Assembly (NCBI RefSeq): GCF_937863485.1
Contig: NZ_CALMFY010000142.1
Span: 1 to 54,266 of the forward strand
Origin: an uncultured Nostoc sp.
GTDB lineage: Bacteria > Cyanobacteriota > Cyanobacteriia > Cyanobacteriales > Nostocaceae
Direction: 5' to 3'
Length of the DNA stretch: 54,266 nt
The notes under the pieces were generated by a model. That model saw only the letters and a program-made list of their open reading frames with translations, had not been told where the DNA came from and made no database searches. Each line of letters opens with the position of its first letter. The stretch's first letter is position 1. This document shows positions 7,024 to 15,608 of this stretch, one piece after another. The position numbers and the translations under genes were made by a program.

Positions 7024-9500
7024 TAAGGGGTTGTACTCATGTAATTGTCAGAGCTTGCGATCGCAACAATAGTAGATAAAGGCACTTCGGCAAAATACTG
7101 TTGCTGAAATTGTTCTTCTCGGACAGCGGCTAAAAATCGTTCAACTGCTGCATCAGCAAAGCTTTCTGCACTATCGGTTGGATGCCAGCTAATTTGTAAA
7201 TAAGGGTCTTGTCCTTTGACTGTGAACCCTAAAGATTTTAAAGCTTTGATTCCTACAAGTAAGGTTTGGTTGCTGATGCCGATTTTCTCTAAAAGTTGGA
7301 CGCGGGTAACTAGTTGATTTGTACGACTGAGATATTTGGCAATTCCTACAAGAGTCAGCCAAATTTGATTGGGTGGTTGGTGGTTGGGTTTAGACCAAGC
7401 GATCGCTAATTGTTGCTGATTGTCAAGCACAGACGCAGAGCGGCTTGTTATTAGACATCGCCGCAACCATGTGCGTAAATTATCCCAATTAGTGGGACAA
7501 TCTTCGATAATCAGTGCTGTTAGCGGTAGCAGGGCGTTTAGCCCGTCCTGAGTCCTGATTCCTGAGTGTTCCTGATTCCGTAAGTCTAAGATGAGTGGTG
7601 TTAGCGATAGCGGGGCGTTTAGCCCATTCCGAGCATTGAGTGCTGAGTTAACACTGGGACGCACGGCAATTAATCTGATTTCATAACGTTTTTTGAAGGT
7701 GTTGTAGTCCAGTTCGGCTATGCAATCACACCTTCCTGTGGGTAATTCATCTTTGTAGTGTCCCCACCATATACCAGGAAAAGCACTTCTGCTGGAATGA
7801 TCCCGAATGTCAAACTCGGTTTTAATGTACTGTACCTTTTTCCCTTGCCAATCCTGCTGATTGCGATGCCAAGCATTTTCAAACCAGCAGTTCTGAATTA
7901 GCAATTTCGGAACAGGGTTGCCCATTCCACAAGGTTCTAGTAGTTTCATTTCCAAAAATAACTCTTTCCCCAAGTCTGCTACTGTTACCGTCAAGTCTGC
8001 TTGCATGGTAGGCGTTAGGGTTGTACTACCTAAAGATTGCCGCAACTGCTGATTAATCGCCGCTGTAAATAAAGGAATATTCTCCACTAACAAACTCAAA
8101 CCTGCTGCAAAGGGATGTCCCCCAAAGCGATGTAACAAATGTGCTTGGTCTTTCACTAGTTGGTATAAATCGACGGAATTCACCGAACGAGCAGAACCAC
8201 GGGCTAATGCGAGTGCTGGGTGCTGAATTCTGAGTTCTGAGTTAGAAGATAAAGGAGTAATTTCTCCCCCTGCTTCCCCTGCTTCCCCTGCTGCTTCCGT
8301 ACTTAATAAAATAGTCGGGCGACCTGTTTCTTGTGCTACCTGTCCAGCAACTAAGCCCAACACACCCGCAGGCCATTGGGCATCTTCTAGGACTATGACG
8401 CTGGTGGTTGATAAGTCTAATTGAGTAAGTTTTTGTGCTACTTGCGCTTGTACATCTTTTTGTAAAGATTTGCGACGGCTGTTTGCGAGTTCTGTAACTT
8501 CGGCTAGTTCGTTACAACGTTTGGCATCGCGACTAGTTAATAATTCAACGCAAAAACTGGCATCACCTTGGATGCGGCTGACAGCGTTAATTCTTGGGCC
8601 CAAACCAAAGGAAATATCTGTGGGGCGATCGCCATTTTTCTGACACAATTCTAATAATCGCCCCACCCCCGGACGCCGACGCGCTGTAGCTGGCTGCTGA
8701 AAATCTGCTTGCAGTCGTTGAATTCCCATCTGTGCCAAATAACGACAATCTCCACTTAACTGCACTAAGTCGGCAATTAATCCTACTGCTACTAAATCTA
8801 ATAAATCCTCTAAAGGATGTTTTGCAATATTAGGCAGAGTTTGATATAGTGCTTCCACCAACTTATAAGCTACCGCTACCCCAGAAAGATTAAACAGCTG
8901 ATGTTCCCTTGGCAAATAACGGGGATTGATAATTGCTGCAACGGGTGGGCGTTCGGCGGGTAAGGTGTGATGGTCTGTAACTATTACATCTATACCTAGT
9001 TGTTTGGCATAGATAATTTCATCAATATTTGTGCTACCTGTGTCGCAAGTAACAATTAATTTGCAACCTTGTTTTGCTAAGTTATCAATCCCTTGATTAT
9101 TGAGTCCGTGGGATTCTTTCAGGCGATTGGGAATGTAGTAAATTAACTGAGTATTTTGTTTAAAAAATTCCCCCAATCCATCCCAAAGTACAGATGTGGC
9201 GGTAATCCCATCAGCATCGAAGTCTCCCCAGATGGCAATTTTTTCTCTGGCGTTATATGCTTGTTGCAACCGGGCGATCGCTAGGTGCATTTCTTGCCCA
9301 AACTCAAACGGACTGGCTGGTTGATAAGCTTTATGGTTGATAAAAGCTGTTAATTGTTGATCATCTTTAATTCCCCGTTGCCACAATAATTGCGCTGCAT
9401 ATATTCCACTTGATAGGGGTGTATGCTGTTTCACCGCTTGGATAAACCACTCTGGGGGTTGTTCGGTCGCTGCTATAATCCACTGCTGTTGTTCTGGCAT
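7023..9500 (-). CDS. recJ: Single-stranded-DNA-specific exonuclease RecJ
   Basis: 825 residues. DHH phosphoesterase domain with DFDADG at 93-98, TCDTGS near 151 and the DHH triad 176-178; DHHA1 domain with RFGGHPFAAGLSL near residue 455; then an OB-like region (DLTVTVADLGKELF, PCGMGNP) and a long C-terminal extension usual in cyanobacteria. RecJ degrades ssDNA 5' to 3' in RecF-pathway recombination and base-excision or mismatch repair. Two stretches are unlike the family: a Glu/Ala/Gly plus PLSSNSELRIQHPALALARG insertion just before GSARSVNSVDLYQLV, and a duplicated PLLALT/SLTPLI-type insertion in the extension. Both coincide with dispersed repeats in the DNA. Frame is kept throughout. Confidence 0.95.
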   Translation of the reverse strand: MPEQQQWIIAATEQPPEWFIQAVKQHTPLSSGIYAAQLLWQRGIKDDQQLTAFINHKAYQPASPFEFGQEMHLAIARLQQAYNAREKIAIWGDFDADGITATSVLWDGLGEFFKQNTQLIYYIPNRLKESHGLNNQGIDNLAKQGCKLIVTCDTGSTNIDEIIYAKQLGIDVIVTDHHTLPAERPPVAAIINPRYLPREHQLFNLSGVAVAYKLVEALYQTLPNIAKHPLEDLLDLVAVGLIADLVQLSGDCRYLAQMGIQRLQADFQQPATARRRPGVGRLLELCQKNGDRPTDISFGLGPRINAVSRIQGDASFCVELLTSRDAKRCNELAEVTELANSRRKSLQKDVQAQVAQKLTQLDLSTTSVIVLEDAQWPAGVLGLVAGQVAQETGRPTILLSTEAAGEAGEAGGEITPLSSNSELRIQHPALALARGSARSVNSVDLYQLVKDQAHLLHRFGGHPFAAGLSLLVENIPLFTAAINQQLRQSLGSTTLTPTMQADLTVTVADLGKELFLEMKLLEPCGMGNPVPKLLIQNCWFENAWHRNQQDWQGKKVQYIKTEFDIRDHSSRSAFPGIWWGHYKDELPTGRCDCIAELDYNTFKKRYEIRLIAVRPSVNSALNARNGLNAPLSLTPLILDLRNQEHSGIRTQDGLNALLPLTALIIEDCPTNWDNLRTWLRRCLITSRSASVLDNQQQLAIAWSKPNHQPPNQIWLTLVGIAKYLSRTNQLVTRVQLLEKIGISNQTLLVGIKALKSLGFTVKGQDPYLQISWHPTDSAESFADAAVERFLAAVREEQFQQQYFAEVPLSTIVAIASSDNYMSTTP
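7513..7640. repeat. Two copies of a dispersed repeat inside recJ
   Basis: GTTAGCGGTAGCAGGGCGTT (7519-7538) and the related GTTAGCGATAGCGGGGCGTT (7600-7619), both followed by TAGCCC(G/A)T and separated by CTGAGTxCTGATTCCTGAG-type heptamer repeats. They are in frame in the C-terminal extension of RecJ and give two similar peptides (GLNALLPLTALI and GLNAPLSLTPLI). Confidence 0.7.
8215..8300. repeat. Low-complexity repeat insertion inside recJ
   Basis: CTTCCCCTG units (8265-8290) plus GAATTCTGAGTTCTGAGTT heptamer-like units (8223-8241). It encodes an EAAGEAGEAGGE stretch and a linker between the conserved TILLST and GSARSVN segments of RecJ, about 35 extra residues. Confidence 0.65.
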
Positions 9501-10006
9501 ATAAAGAAAGTTAGGAGTTAGGAGTGAGGAGTAGAGACGCGATTAATCGCATCTGTACAGAAGTTGGAAACTAAAAAGTTAGAGGCTATTGATAAACAAA
9601 ATATTAAGTAGGGTGTGTTATGCCCTTTATTTGTTAACCTGAGACAAATTTTCTTTCTTTCTTTCTTTCTTTCTTTCTTTGTGTCCTTTGCGCCCTTTGC
9701 GGTTCGTTCCTCATATAGTGGGGCTGACTGATATACCGCCCAGAATTGAAGTTCTAGGCTGATAGTTAAAGTCAACTCAAGTGGACTAAAATTTGCCTTT
9801 TACATATGATAGTCCTCTACATAGCTGAAAATCCTGTATTTAGTTATCTTAAGAGAACTTTAGTTATTAGCCTCGGAATTTATTCCGAAGCGGAATGGCA
9901 ACGAAGCCTCAGATTAAAAAAATGTTGATAAGCTTTAAAAAGGAGGGAATTAGAGCATTTTATAAATGGTCTATTAAGAGTTCTAACTCATAACTCCTAA
10001 GCTTTG
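9501..10006. other. Spacer upstream of recJ with microsatellite and hairpins
   Basis: No gene supported. Contents: a GACGCGATTAATCGCATC imperfect palindrome (about 9537-9554), a (CTTT)n microsatellite at 9650-9680 followed by the common cyanobacterial spacer phrase CTTTGCGCCCTTTGCGG, and GGAAT-TT-ATTCC near 9885. Likely promoter region of recJ on the minus strand at its left edge. Confidence 0.5.
9650..9680. repeat. (CTTT)n tetranucleotide microsatellite
   Basis: About 7.75 uninterrupted CTTT units, 31 bp, about 150 bp upstream of the recJ start. Confidence 0.9.
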
Positions 10007-10648
10007 TTAGATTGGAGATTGATCCTCGTTCGTTTGAGATTCATTCACTAGGGGATTGAGGACTACTTCATTGGCGACACTATCGGGTTTCCGGGCGCGA
10101 ATCGCCGGACGCGATCGCCTGTAACCTGCTCTTTCAGCTTTTTGGTGTTCGTAATCAATTAATCTGCCATAATATTCATGTTTGCTTAAATTCATTGACA
10201 AGAAAATATGCTGGCGAGTATTCCCAAAACCTTTGCGGTTAAAAAACTTTAATGCTGAAGTATTGGTGGGGTCAGTGTCTACCAGCATAAACCGCGCCCC
10301 ATCTTCAATCATCCGGGCGACGACTTTATCAACCAACTTGTCTGCAACTCCCCGACGCTGATACTTCGGACTAACTCCCAGCCATAAAATGTATCCATAA
10401 GTCCAGGATGCTTTGGTGATGATGGTTCCCAAAATGAATCCTGCTAATTCCCCGTCTGTTTCAGCCACAAGACAATATTCGGGATCGGTATTGTAAAGTC
10501 CAATCACCTCCCATTCGTCCCAGGTGCGGTATAAATAAGGATATAAATCGCTAGTAAATAACCCTTCTCCCAAGTGGTAAATGGGAGCAATGTCATCAAT
10601 TCCTAATTCACGGACATAAATGGCTTCAGTTTCGTCAAAGCTTGACAT
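10007..10648 (-). CDS. GNAT family N-acetyltransferase (RimI-like)
   Basis: 213 residues. GNAT fold at about 8-165: VRELGIDDIAPIYHLGE, EYCLVAETDGELAGFILGTI, then motif A ILWLGVSPKYQRRGVADKLV with the acetyl-CoA loop QRRGVA, and MLVDTDPTNTSALKFFNRKGF as motif B. A 45-residue polar C-terminal tail follows. The pattern WLGVSPKYQRRGV and FxRKGF is close to RimI/archaeal-type protein N-acetyltransferases, but the substrate cannot be inferred. The nuclease gene lies upstream on the same strand with a 50-bp gap, so cotranscription is possible. Confidence 0.88.
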   Translation of the reverse strand: MSSFDETEAIYVRELGIDDIAPIYHLGEGLFTSDLYPYLYRTWDEWEVIGLYNTDPEYCLVAETDGELAGFILGTIITKASWTYGYILWLGVSPKYQRRGVADKLVDKVVARMIEDGARFMLVDTDPTNTSALKFFNRKGFGNTRQHIFLSMNLSKHEYYGRLIDYEHQKAERAGYRRSRPAIRARKPDSVANEVVLNPLVNESQTNEDQSPI

Positions 10649-10698
10649 AAATTTAGAAGTTGTAATTTCTTTATACCCCTATTGGATTTTACAATCCT

Positions 10699-11511
10699 CT
10701 AATGTATAGGGTTGAGTGAGACTTCTTGAATGCTGTCAAAATTTGGCAATGAGTCTTTCACTGCTTCTTCAGTAGTTTGTGTGCGATCGCACCGTTTGGC
10801 AAACTGACAATAATCACAGGTTTTGCTACCCTCCACCACTTGGGGAAACTGCTGGTTATTTTGGTAATTTTCCAGCCAATTAGTTAACTGGCTTAATAAT
10901 TGATTAAGTTTCTTTGCTGTTAATGTATGTTGAGCAGTATTGTAATTAAACTTAATATTTTGTGGTTTGCCTTCAGATTGGACAAACCAGTAAGTCATCG
11001 AAATATTTTCTGGCAAATAGTCGCTAGTTTCTGCCAATACATACAGATAAAGCCGTGTTTGCCAGTTGGATTCTAACTTGCGTTTATTGGGTGGTTTAGG
11101 ATAAGTTTTCCAGTCGAGAATTTGCGCTTGTTGGTTATCTGCAATCAATAAATCATAGACAACCGTCAGCAAATAATCCTGAACTTGCAGAGTGCGGAAG
11201 TGTTCACTTTCACGGAAAGTTTGATTATCAGATGCAGCCGTTAAAATTTCTGGGGCTGCATCGGCAAAAGCTAGCATCCAGCTTTGCAGTTTAGCATCTG
11301 CTTGCAGGAAACTATCAATTGGCAAACCCATTTCTCGCTGCTGCATTAGCAAGTGAAAGCGACTACCCAAAGTTTGCCGTTCTTCTTGTTCTGGATTTGA
11401 GGGCGAATTGAGTTGTTCTAGATAGGTATGTTGAAATTTACGCGGACAAGCTTCTAGTAAGTTCAGTTGTCCTTGAGACAGTCGCAGTAGTTGAGTGTGA
11501 GTTGACAGCAT
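10699..11511 (-). CDS. PD-(D/E)XK nuclease with Cas4/AddB-type iron-sulfur cysteines
   Basis: 270 residues. Order of motifs fits the RecB/Cas4 nuclease family: EACPRKF with Cys22, GSRFH with His53, Asp120 in VVYDLL, the PD-(D/E)XK core ILDWKT with Asp133 and Lys135, QTRLYLYVLAE with Gln151 and Tyr155, and a C-terminal CDYCQFAKRC giving Cys232, Cys235 and Cys241. One early plus three late cysteines is the 4Fe-4S arrangement of AddB and Cas4. No cas gene or CRISPR is near, so a repair or mobile-DNA role is more likely than adaptation. Its neighbour downstream is a GNAT gene. Confidence 0.85.
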   Translation of the reverse strand: MLSTHTQLLRLSQGQLNLLEACPRKFQHTYLEQLNSPSNPEQEERQTLGSRFHLLMQQREMGLPIDSFLQADAKLQSWMLAFADAAPEILTAASDNQTFRESEHFRTLQVQDYLLTVVYDLLIADNQQAQILDWKTYPKPPNKRKLESNWQTRLYLYVLAETSDYLPENISMTYWFVQSEGKPQNIKFNYNTAQHTLTAKKLNQLLSQLTNWLENYQNNQQFPQVVEGSKTCDYCQFAKRCDRTQTTEEAVKDSLPNFDSIQEVSLNPIH

Positions 11512-11559
11512 TCTTCTATTTTAGAAGCAAATTATAATCTGCAACTCACCTTTAGCAGG

Positions 11560-11602
11560 CTATCTGTAAAAAATAGATATTTTTCACTGCCTTCACAGAT
11601 AG
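11560..11602. terminator. Possible hairpin terminator of the small membrane-protein pair
   Basis: Perfect 8-bp stem CTATCTGT (11560-11567) / ACAGATAG (11595-11602) with a long AT-rich loop, just after the minus-strand gene ending at 11615. The run of T next to the stem is weak, so this is tentative. Confidence 0.4.
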
Positions 11603-11614
11603 TTTTCATGTCCA

Positions 11615-11839
11615 CTATTTCAACTTATTATCATCTGTCTCATCTGGGTCATTGGAATGTTTAGTTTTTACTTGGGACTTGATTGAGCCAAAGCTGTAAG
11701 CCATAACTATTTTAACTATGTCAAAATATGCTGGTTGATTATCTTTGTTAACGATTGCCAAAGAGATTGACCCTGCCACTAAGATGACTAAAAGTGGCGA
11801 AAGCGTTTCTCCCCCAGAGCCGTTGCTGTTGTTTGACAT
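11615..11839 (-). CDS. Small membrane protein, type A (near STAND gene)
   Basis: 74 residues from ATG 11839, which has AGGAAA eight bases upstream; a longer frame to 11971 lacks such a site. Polar glycine/asparagine start, then a hydrophobic segment SPLLVILVAGSISLAIV, a short polar turn NKDNQPAYFDIVK, a second weaker hydrophobic stretch IVMAYSFGSI and a charged tail. The central 40 residues resemble the 65-residue protein at 45765-45962 (shared GS-x-x-LA, P-x-x-x-D-x-x-K and G positions). Lies downstream of another small membrane protein in the same direction and divergent from the NB-ARC gene. Function unknown. Confidence 0.7.
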   Translation of the reverse strand: MSNNSNGSGGETLSPLLVILVAGSISLAIVNKDNQPAYFDIVKIVMAYSFGSIKSQVKTKHSNDPDETDDNKLK

Positions 11840-11954
11840 GATATAATTTCCTAATGGGAAGCCTTGGGCTAACTTGCACTTAACCCAAGAAAGTTGATTA
11901 AACTTCACTACGAACCTAAAATTGCAATCTTGCTGCTGATAATTGAGTGAGGAA

Positions 11955-12194
11955 TCAACTCCAAGACTCAATTATCATGGCGATCGCAAATAGACAAAAC
12001 AGAGATACTGCTATCTTCACAAACCATATCCATAGACTTGTGGATAACAGCATCCCAACTATTGAGATAGCGCCAAAAACCTGAGATAAAACAAGAGCGA
12101 TCACTAAACCAAGCAGAGTCAGCAGAAAATACTTGAGTCCCTGGCAAAACCACTTGAATAGTACATTTTCATCATCTTTGAGATTGATTTTCAT
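11955..12194 (-). CDS. Small two-helix membrane protein
   Basis: 79 residues. AGGACA precedes the ATG at a good distance. Short charged start (MKINLKDDENVLFKWF), then two long hydrophobic segments: LKYFLLTLLGLVIALVLSQV and a second at about residues 42-75 (IVGMLLSTSLWIWFVKIAVS...). Stop is 115 bp upstream of the next gene on the same strand, so the two are probably cotranscribed. No family recognised. Confidence 0.65.
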   Translation of the reverse strand: MKINLKDDENVLFKWFCQGLKYFLLTLLGLVIALVLSQVFGAISIVGMLLSTSLWIWFVKIAVSLFCLFAIAMIIESWS

Positions 12195-12780
12195 AGTTTT
12201 TGTCCTGTTTTGAGAGTTAAATCTAAGCAGCAGTTAGGGCTAGCTCGACTGTCCTAAAAAAAGAGCCAATACTTTAAAGCACGCAGCAGTCCTACCAAAC
12301 CTGAATCAAGTTTGAATACCAACAACAGTGGTTTGGGTATTTACAAATGGGAAAAGTAAACTTTTAAATGGATTGCAAAGAAAATTTTGAAATTAAACTT
12401 AGGTGCTCAATGCTCGTGATGATGCAGAACGCACACTACGCGCATTAACCCTTAAAATGCAGTTCCTACAGACAACAGACTTTGAATGCTTGGCTTTTCA
12501 AAATCGATTAACGGTTCCAGCTTTTGCCTTTCCCTCTTACTCACTAAGTTTGGATAATTGAACCTTAAGCTCACTAAGTGATATAAAAGACTGGCTTGAC
12601 TCACTTGTAAACCATATTAAAGTAACTTAGTTACCTAGTCAAGTAGAACTGAGAAAATTATTTAAAGATACTGACTCAACAACGCATTTTCTTTATCAGA
12701 TAATAGTTCAAGTGTCAATCTGGATAGATAATTTTCTCACCTAGTGAGCTAATATTGGAGTGTAGGTAGTTTGTCATAAT
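12195..12780. other. Divergent promoter region between small membrane genes and STAND gene
   Basis: 586 bp with no gene. The right half holds repeated CTCACTAAG-type motifs (separate entry); the left half includes the promoter of the minus-strand pair but no motif I recognise. Confidence 0.5.
12540..12748. promoter_or_regulatory. Repeated CTCACT motifs and palindromes upstream of STAND gene
   Basis: CTCACTAAGTT at 12540, CTCACTAAGTGA at 12570 (palindrome TCACTAAGTGA 12571-12581), CTCACTTG at 12600 and CTCAC-CTA-GTGAG at 12736-12748 (perfect arms, about 33 bp before the start codon). Spacing of the first three is 30 bp, roughly three helical turns, which suits cooperative binding. The encoded STAND protein has its own N-terminal HTH and could be the binder. 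Confidence 0.5.
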
Positions 12781-15330
12781 GTGTGTATGAGTGAGATTCC
12801 CGAAGGCTTTCTTTCGACTTTAGCCCAAAAACTGAGTGTGTCTAGCAGTGAGCTAGAGGTGTTATCACATGCTGTTCAAGACAAATCGCCAAATGCGATC
12901 GCTCAAGAATTGCATATCAGCGCTGAGGCAGTACGCAAAAGATTGAGCGAGGTTTATAAGAAATTCCAAGTTAGTGGCAGTGGGCCTGGTAAGCTCACCA
13001 AGTTACAGCAAGTTATTGAAAGTGAGTATCGCGCATCTTTAGTTACCATGGAACCCATTGCCAACAGTAAGCAAGATTGGGGCGAAGCACCTACTATTCA
13101 TGATGTCTTCTATGGAAGAAAAGACGAACTGTCTACGCTCAACAAGTGGATTGTTGATGATAAGTGCCGATTAGTAGCACTATTAGGCATGGGAGGAATT
13201 GGCAAAACAGCTTTGTCTGTGAAACTAGCAGACAAGGTTCAGGATAATTTTGAGTGCCTAATTTGGCGAACTCTCCGTAATGCTCCACCTATCGAAGAAA
13301 TATTGGCGAACCTGCTCCGATTTTTACCTGGTGAGAAAGAAACTGATTTGCCAAAAACAGTAGATGAGCGAATAACGCTGCTAATTAAATGTTTCCGAAA
13401 GCACCGTTGTCTTGTAGTGTTGGATAATGCAGAGACAATTTTGGAAGAAGGCATACGCGCCGGACATCATTATAGAGAAGGATATGAAGGTTATGGTGAG
13501 CTACTCAAACGGGTAGGAGAAGAACCTCATAAAAGCTGCTTAGTGCTAACTTCTCGCGAAAAACCTAAAGAATTTGCACCTTTAGAGGGAGATGCATCAC
13601 CAGTCAGAACATTATCACTAGACGGATTGGGAGAAACAGAAGGGCAAAAAATTCTTATAGACAAAGGTTTGTCTGATTTACCTACTAACGGGCCAAAACT
13701 GGTTAAGAATTATTCGGGTAATCCTTTGGCATTAAAGCTAGTCTCTGAGACAATCCGGGAATTATTTAATGGTAATATCGCTGCCTTTTTAGATCAAGGA
13801 GAGATAATTTTTGGCGACACCCGTAATTTACTAGATCAGCAGTTCGAGCGTACATCGGATCTAGAAAAAGAAATCATCTACTGGTTAGCAATTAAGCGTG
13901 AAGCCGTTTCACTAGAAGATTTGCTAGATGATATTGTGCGTCTGGTGGGAAAAAGGGAATTACTGGAGGCAGTAGAATCACTACGCAGGCGATCGCTCAT
14001 TGATAAAAGTAAGAAAATATTTGCACTCTTCACCCTGCAACCTGTGGTGATGGAATACATCATAGACCGATTGATAAAGGAGGTTTCTCAAGAAATTGAC
14101 AGTGGTAAAATTGCTTTCTTTAGGAGTCATACTCTCATGGTAGCTAGTGCCAAAGATTATATTAGAGATACTCAAATTCGTTTAATTATCAAGCCAATTA
14201 TAGACAGATTGCTAAATATTTTTAGAAATCAAAAAAATCTTGAAAACAAGCTACTTCAAATTATTAATAACCCGCTTAATAAATTTCTTGTTACATCAGG
14301 ATATGCAGGAGGGAACATTCTCAATATCTTGTGTCAATTACAGACAGATTTAACTGGTTATAATTTTTCTGAGCGGGCTGTTTGGCAAGCTTATTTGCGG
14401 GGGATAAATTTACATCATGTAAATTTTGCTAAGTCCGATTTAACAAAATCAGTTTTTACTGAAACCTTCGGAAGTATTTTGTCTGTTGCCTTTAGCCATA
14501 ATAGAGAACTTTTAGCTACAGGCGATGCTAATGGTGAGATTCGTTTGTGGCAGGTTGCAGATGGTAAACAAATTTTAGCTTGTCAGACTTATACTCGTAT
14601 TGGTTGGGTACGGTCAGTTGCCTTTAGTCCAGATGGTAAAACTCTCGCTAGTGGTAGTATCGACAAAACAGTACGCTTTTGGGATGTTAGCACAGGCAAA
14701 TACTACCAAACGCTCAAACATGATGATTGTGTATCCTCCATTGCTTTCAGTCCAGATGGAAGGACACTGGTTACTGGTAGTGATGACCAAAAAGTTAGGT
14801 TATGGGATGTCAACAACGGTGTGTGTCTGAAAACTTTCACAGGACACAGTGGTAGAGTCTGGTCAGTTGCATTCAGTCCTAATGGTCAGACTCTTGCTAG
14901 TGGCAGTGGAGACCGCACAGTGCGACTATGGGATGTAAGCACAGGTGAATGCCGACTCATTTTGCCTGGACATAAAGATTGGATATGGTCAGTCGCTTTT
15001 AATCTGGATGGTCAGACTCTTGCTAGTGCCAGTCTAGACGACACAGTGAAACTCTGGGATCTTAGCACAGGTGAATGCCGCCTCACTTTGCAGGTGCATT
15101 CTAAAGGTGTCTGGTCTGTGGCTTTTAGTCCTGATGGTAAGACTTTAGCTAGTGGTGGTCAAGATGGAACAATTAAGCTTTGGGATGTCTTAACGGGAGA
15201 GTGCTTGAAAACACTGCGATCGCCCAGACCCTATGAAGGAATGAATATCACCGGGGTTACAGGCTTAACCGCAGCGCAGTTAGTAACACTAAAAGCTTTA
15301 GGATCTGTGGAAGATGGAGAGCAAAAATAA
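12781..15330 (+). CDS. HTH - NB-ARC STAND ATPase - WD40 protein (NLR-like)
   Basis: 849 residues. Residues 1-80: helical domain with an HTH ([20 protein letters not shown]) as in vMAP-type or LuxR-like N-termini of cyanobacterial STAND proteins. [15 protein letters not shown], Walker A GMGGIGKT 136-143, Walker B LVVLDN 211-216, TSRE sensor and [11 protein letters not shown] helical arm and a pentapeptide-like bridge ([19 protein letters not shown]) lead to six WD40 repeats (about 565-805) and the cyanobacterial end signature [21 protein letters not shown] proteins act as ligand-induced oligomeric switches; bacterial relatives include antiphage sensors. No enzymatic effector domain is fused, so output may be DNA binding or a separate partner. 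Starts possible at 12781 or 12787. Confidence 0.93.
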   Translation: MCMSEIPEGFLSTLAQKLSVSSSELEVLSHAVQDKSPNAIAQELHISAEAVRKRLSEVYKKFQVSGSGPGKLTKLQQVIESEYRASLVTMEPIANSKQDWGEAPTIHDVFYGRKDELSTLNKWIVDDKCRLVALLGMGGIGKTALSVKLADKVQDNFECLIWRTLRNAPPIEEILANLLRFLPGEKETDLPKTVDERITLLIKCFRKHRCLVVLDNAETILEEGIRAGHHYREGYEGYGELLKRVGEEPHKSCLVLTSREKPKEFAPLEGDASPVRTLSLDGLGETEGQKILIDKGLSDLPTNGPKLVKNYSGNPLALKLVSETIRELFNGNIAAFLDQGEIIFGDTRNLLDQQFERTSDLEKEIIYWLAIKREAVSLEDLLDDIVRLVGKRELLEAVESLRRRSLIDKSKKIFALFTLQPVVMEYIIDRLIKEVSQEIDSGKIAFFRSHTLMVASAKDYIRDTQIRLIIKPIIDRLLNIFRNQKNLENKLLQIINNPLNKFLVTSGYAGGNILNILCQLQTDLTGYNFSERAVWQAYLRGINLHHVNFAKSDLTKSVFTETFGSILSVAFSHNRELLATGDANGEIRLWQVADGKQILACQTYTRIGWVRSVAFSPDGKTLASGSIDKTVRFWDVSTGKYYQTLKHDDCVSSIAFSPDGRTLVTGSDDQKVRLWDVNNGVCLKTFTGHSGRVWSVAFSPNGQTLASGSGDRTVRLWDVSTGECRLILPGHKDWIWSVAFNLDGQTLASASLDDTVKLWDLSTGECRLTLQVHSKGVWSVAFSPDGKTLASGGQDGTIKLWDVLTGECLKTLRSPRPYEGMNITGVTGLTAAQLVTLKALGSVEDGEQK

Positions 15331-15382
15331 AAGGTAAAAGGGTGAACTTTACGTTTTTGTTTCATCCCCTTTACCTTTTTTA
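15329..15382 (+). terminator. Terminator of the STAND gene
   Basis: AAAAGGTAAAAGGGTGAA (15329-15346) pairs with TTCATCCCCTTTACCTTTT (15361-15379) with one bulge, followed by T residues. It begins right at the stop codon and also faces the convergent small gene. Confidence 0.8.
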
Positions 15383-15394
15383 TGTACCTGATGC

Positions 15395-15598
15395 TTATTT
15401 TATGTTAGCCCTTGCGTCCTTCACTGCGGCAAAGAAAAAGAATCCGGTGAGTGGAATGCTCAATGCCAAAATAATCGCCGTGACTTGGACACCCAAATCT
15501 GGATGTCCGTAACTAAGCTCAAAAATCGAACCGACGGCTGCGATCGCACTTACACAAGAACCACCCAGAAATAAACCGCTTTTTGGAGTTAAATACAC
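15395..15598 (-). CDS. Small two-helix membrane protein, hypothetical
   Basis: 67 residues with two hydrophobic segments, GLFLGGSCVSAIAAVGSIF and VTAIILALSIPLTGFFFFAA, and a short charged C-terminus (VKDARANIK). Ends convergently with the STAND gene. It lies 10 bp after the deformylase stop on the same strand, so it is probably cotranscribed with def. No family recognised. Confidence 0.6.
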   Translation of the reverse strand: MYLTPKSGLFLGGSCVSAIAAVGSIFELSYGHPDLGVQVTAIILALSIPLTGFFFFAAVKDARANIK

Positions 15599-15608
15599 TA
15601 CTAGTCCC

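Noticed and set aside
9518..9775. Minus-strand frame rich in Lys/Glu/Arg
   Set aside because: Encoded by the (CTTT)n microsatellite and repeat phrases in the recJ upstream spacer; no protein family visible.
10699..11511. Cas4 adaptation nuclease
   Set aside because: Motifs fit the wider family, but no CRISPR repeats or other cas genes occur in the window.
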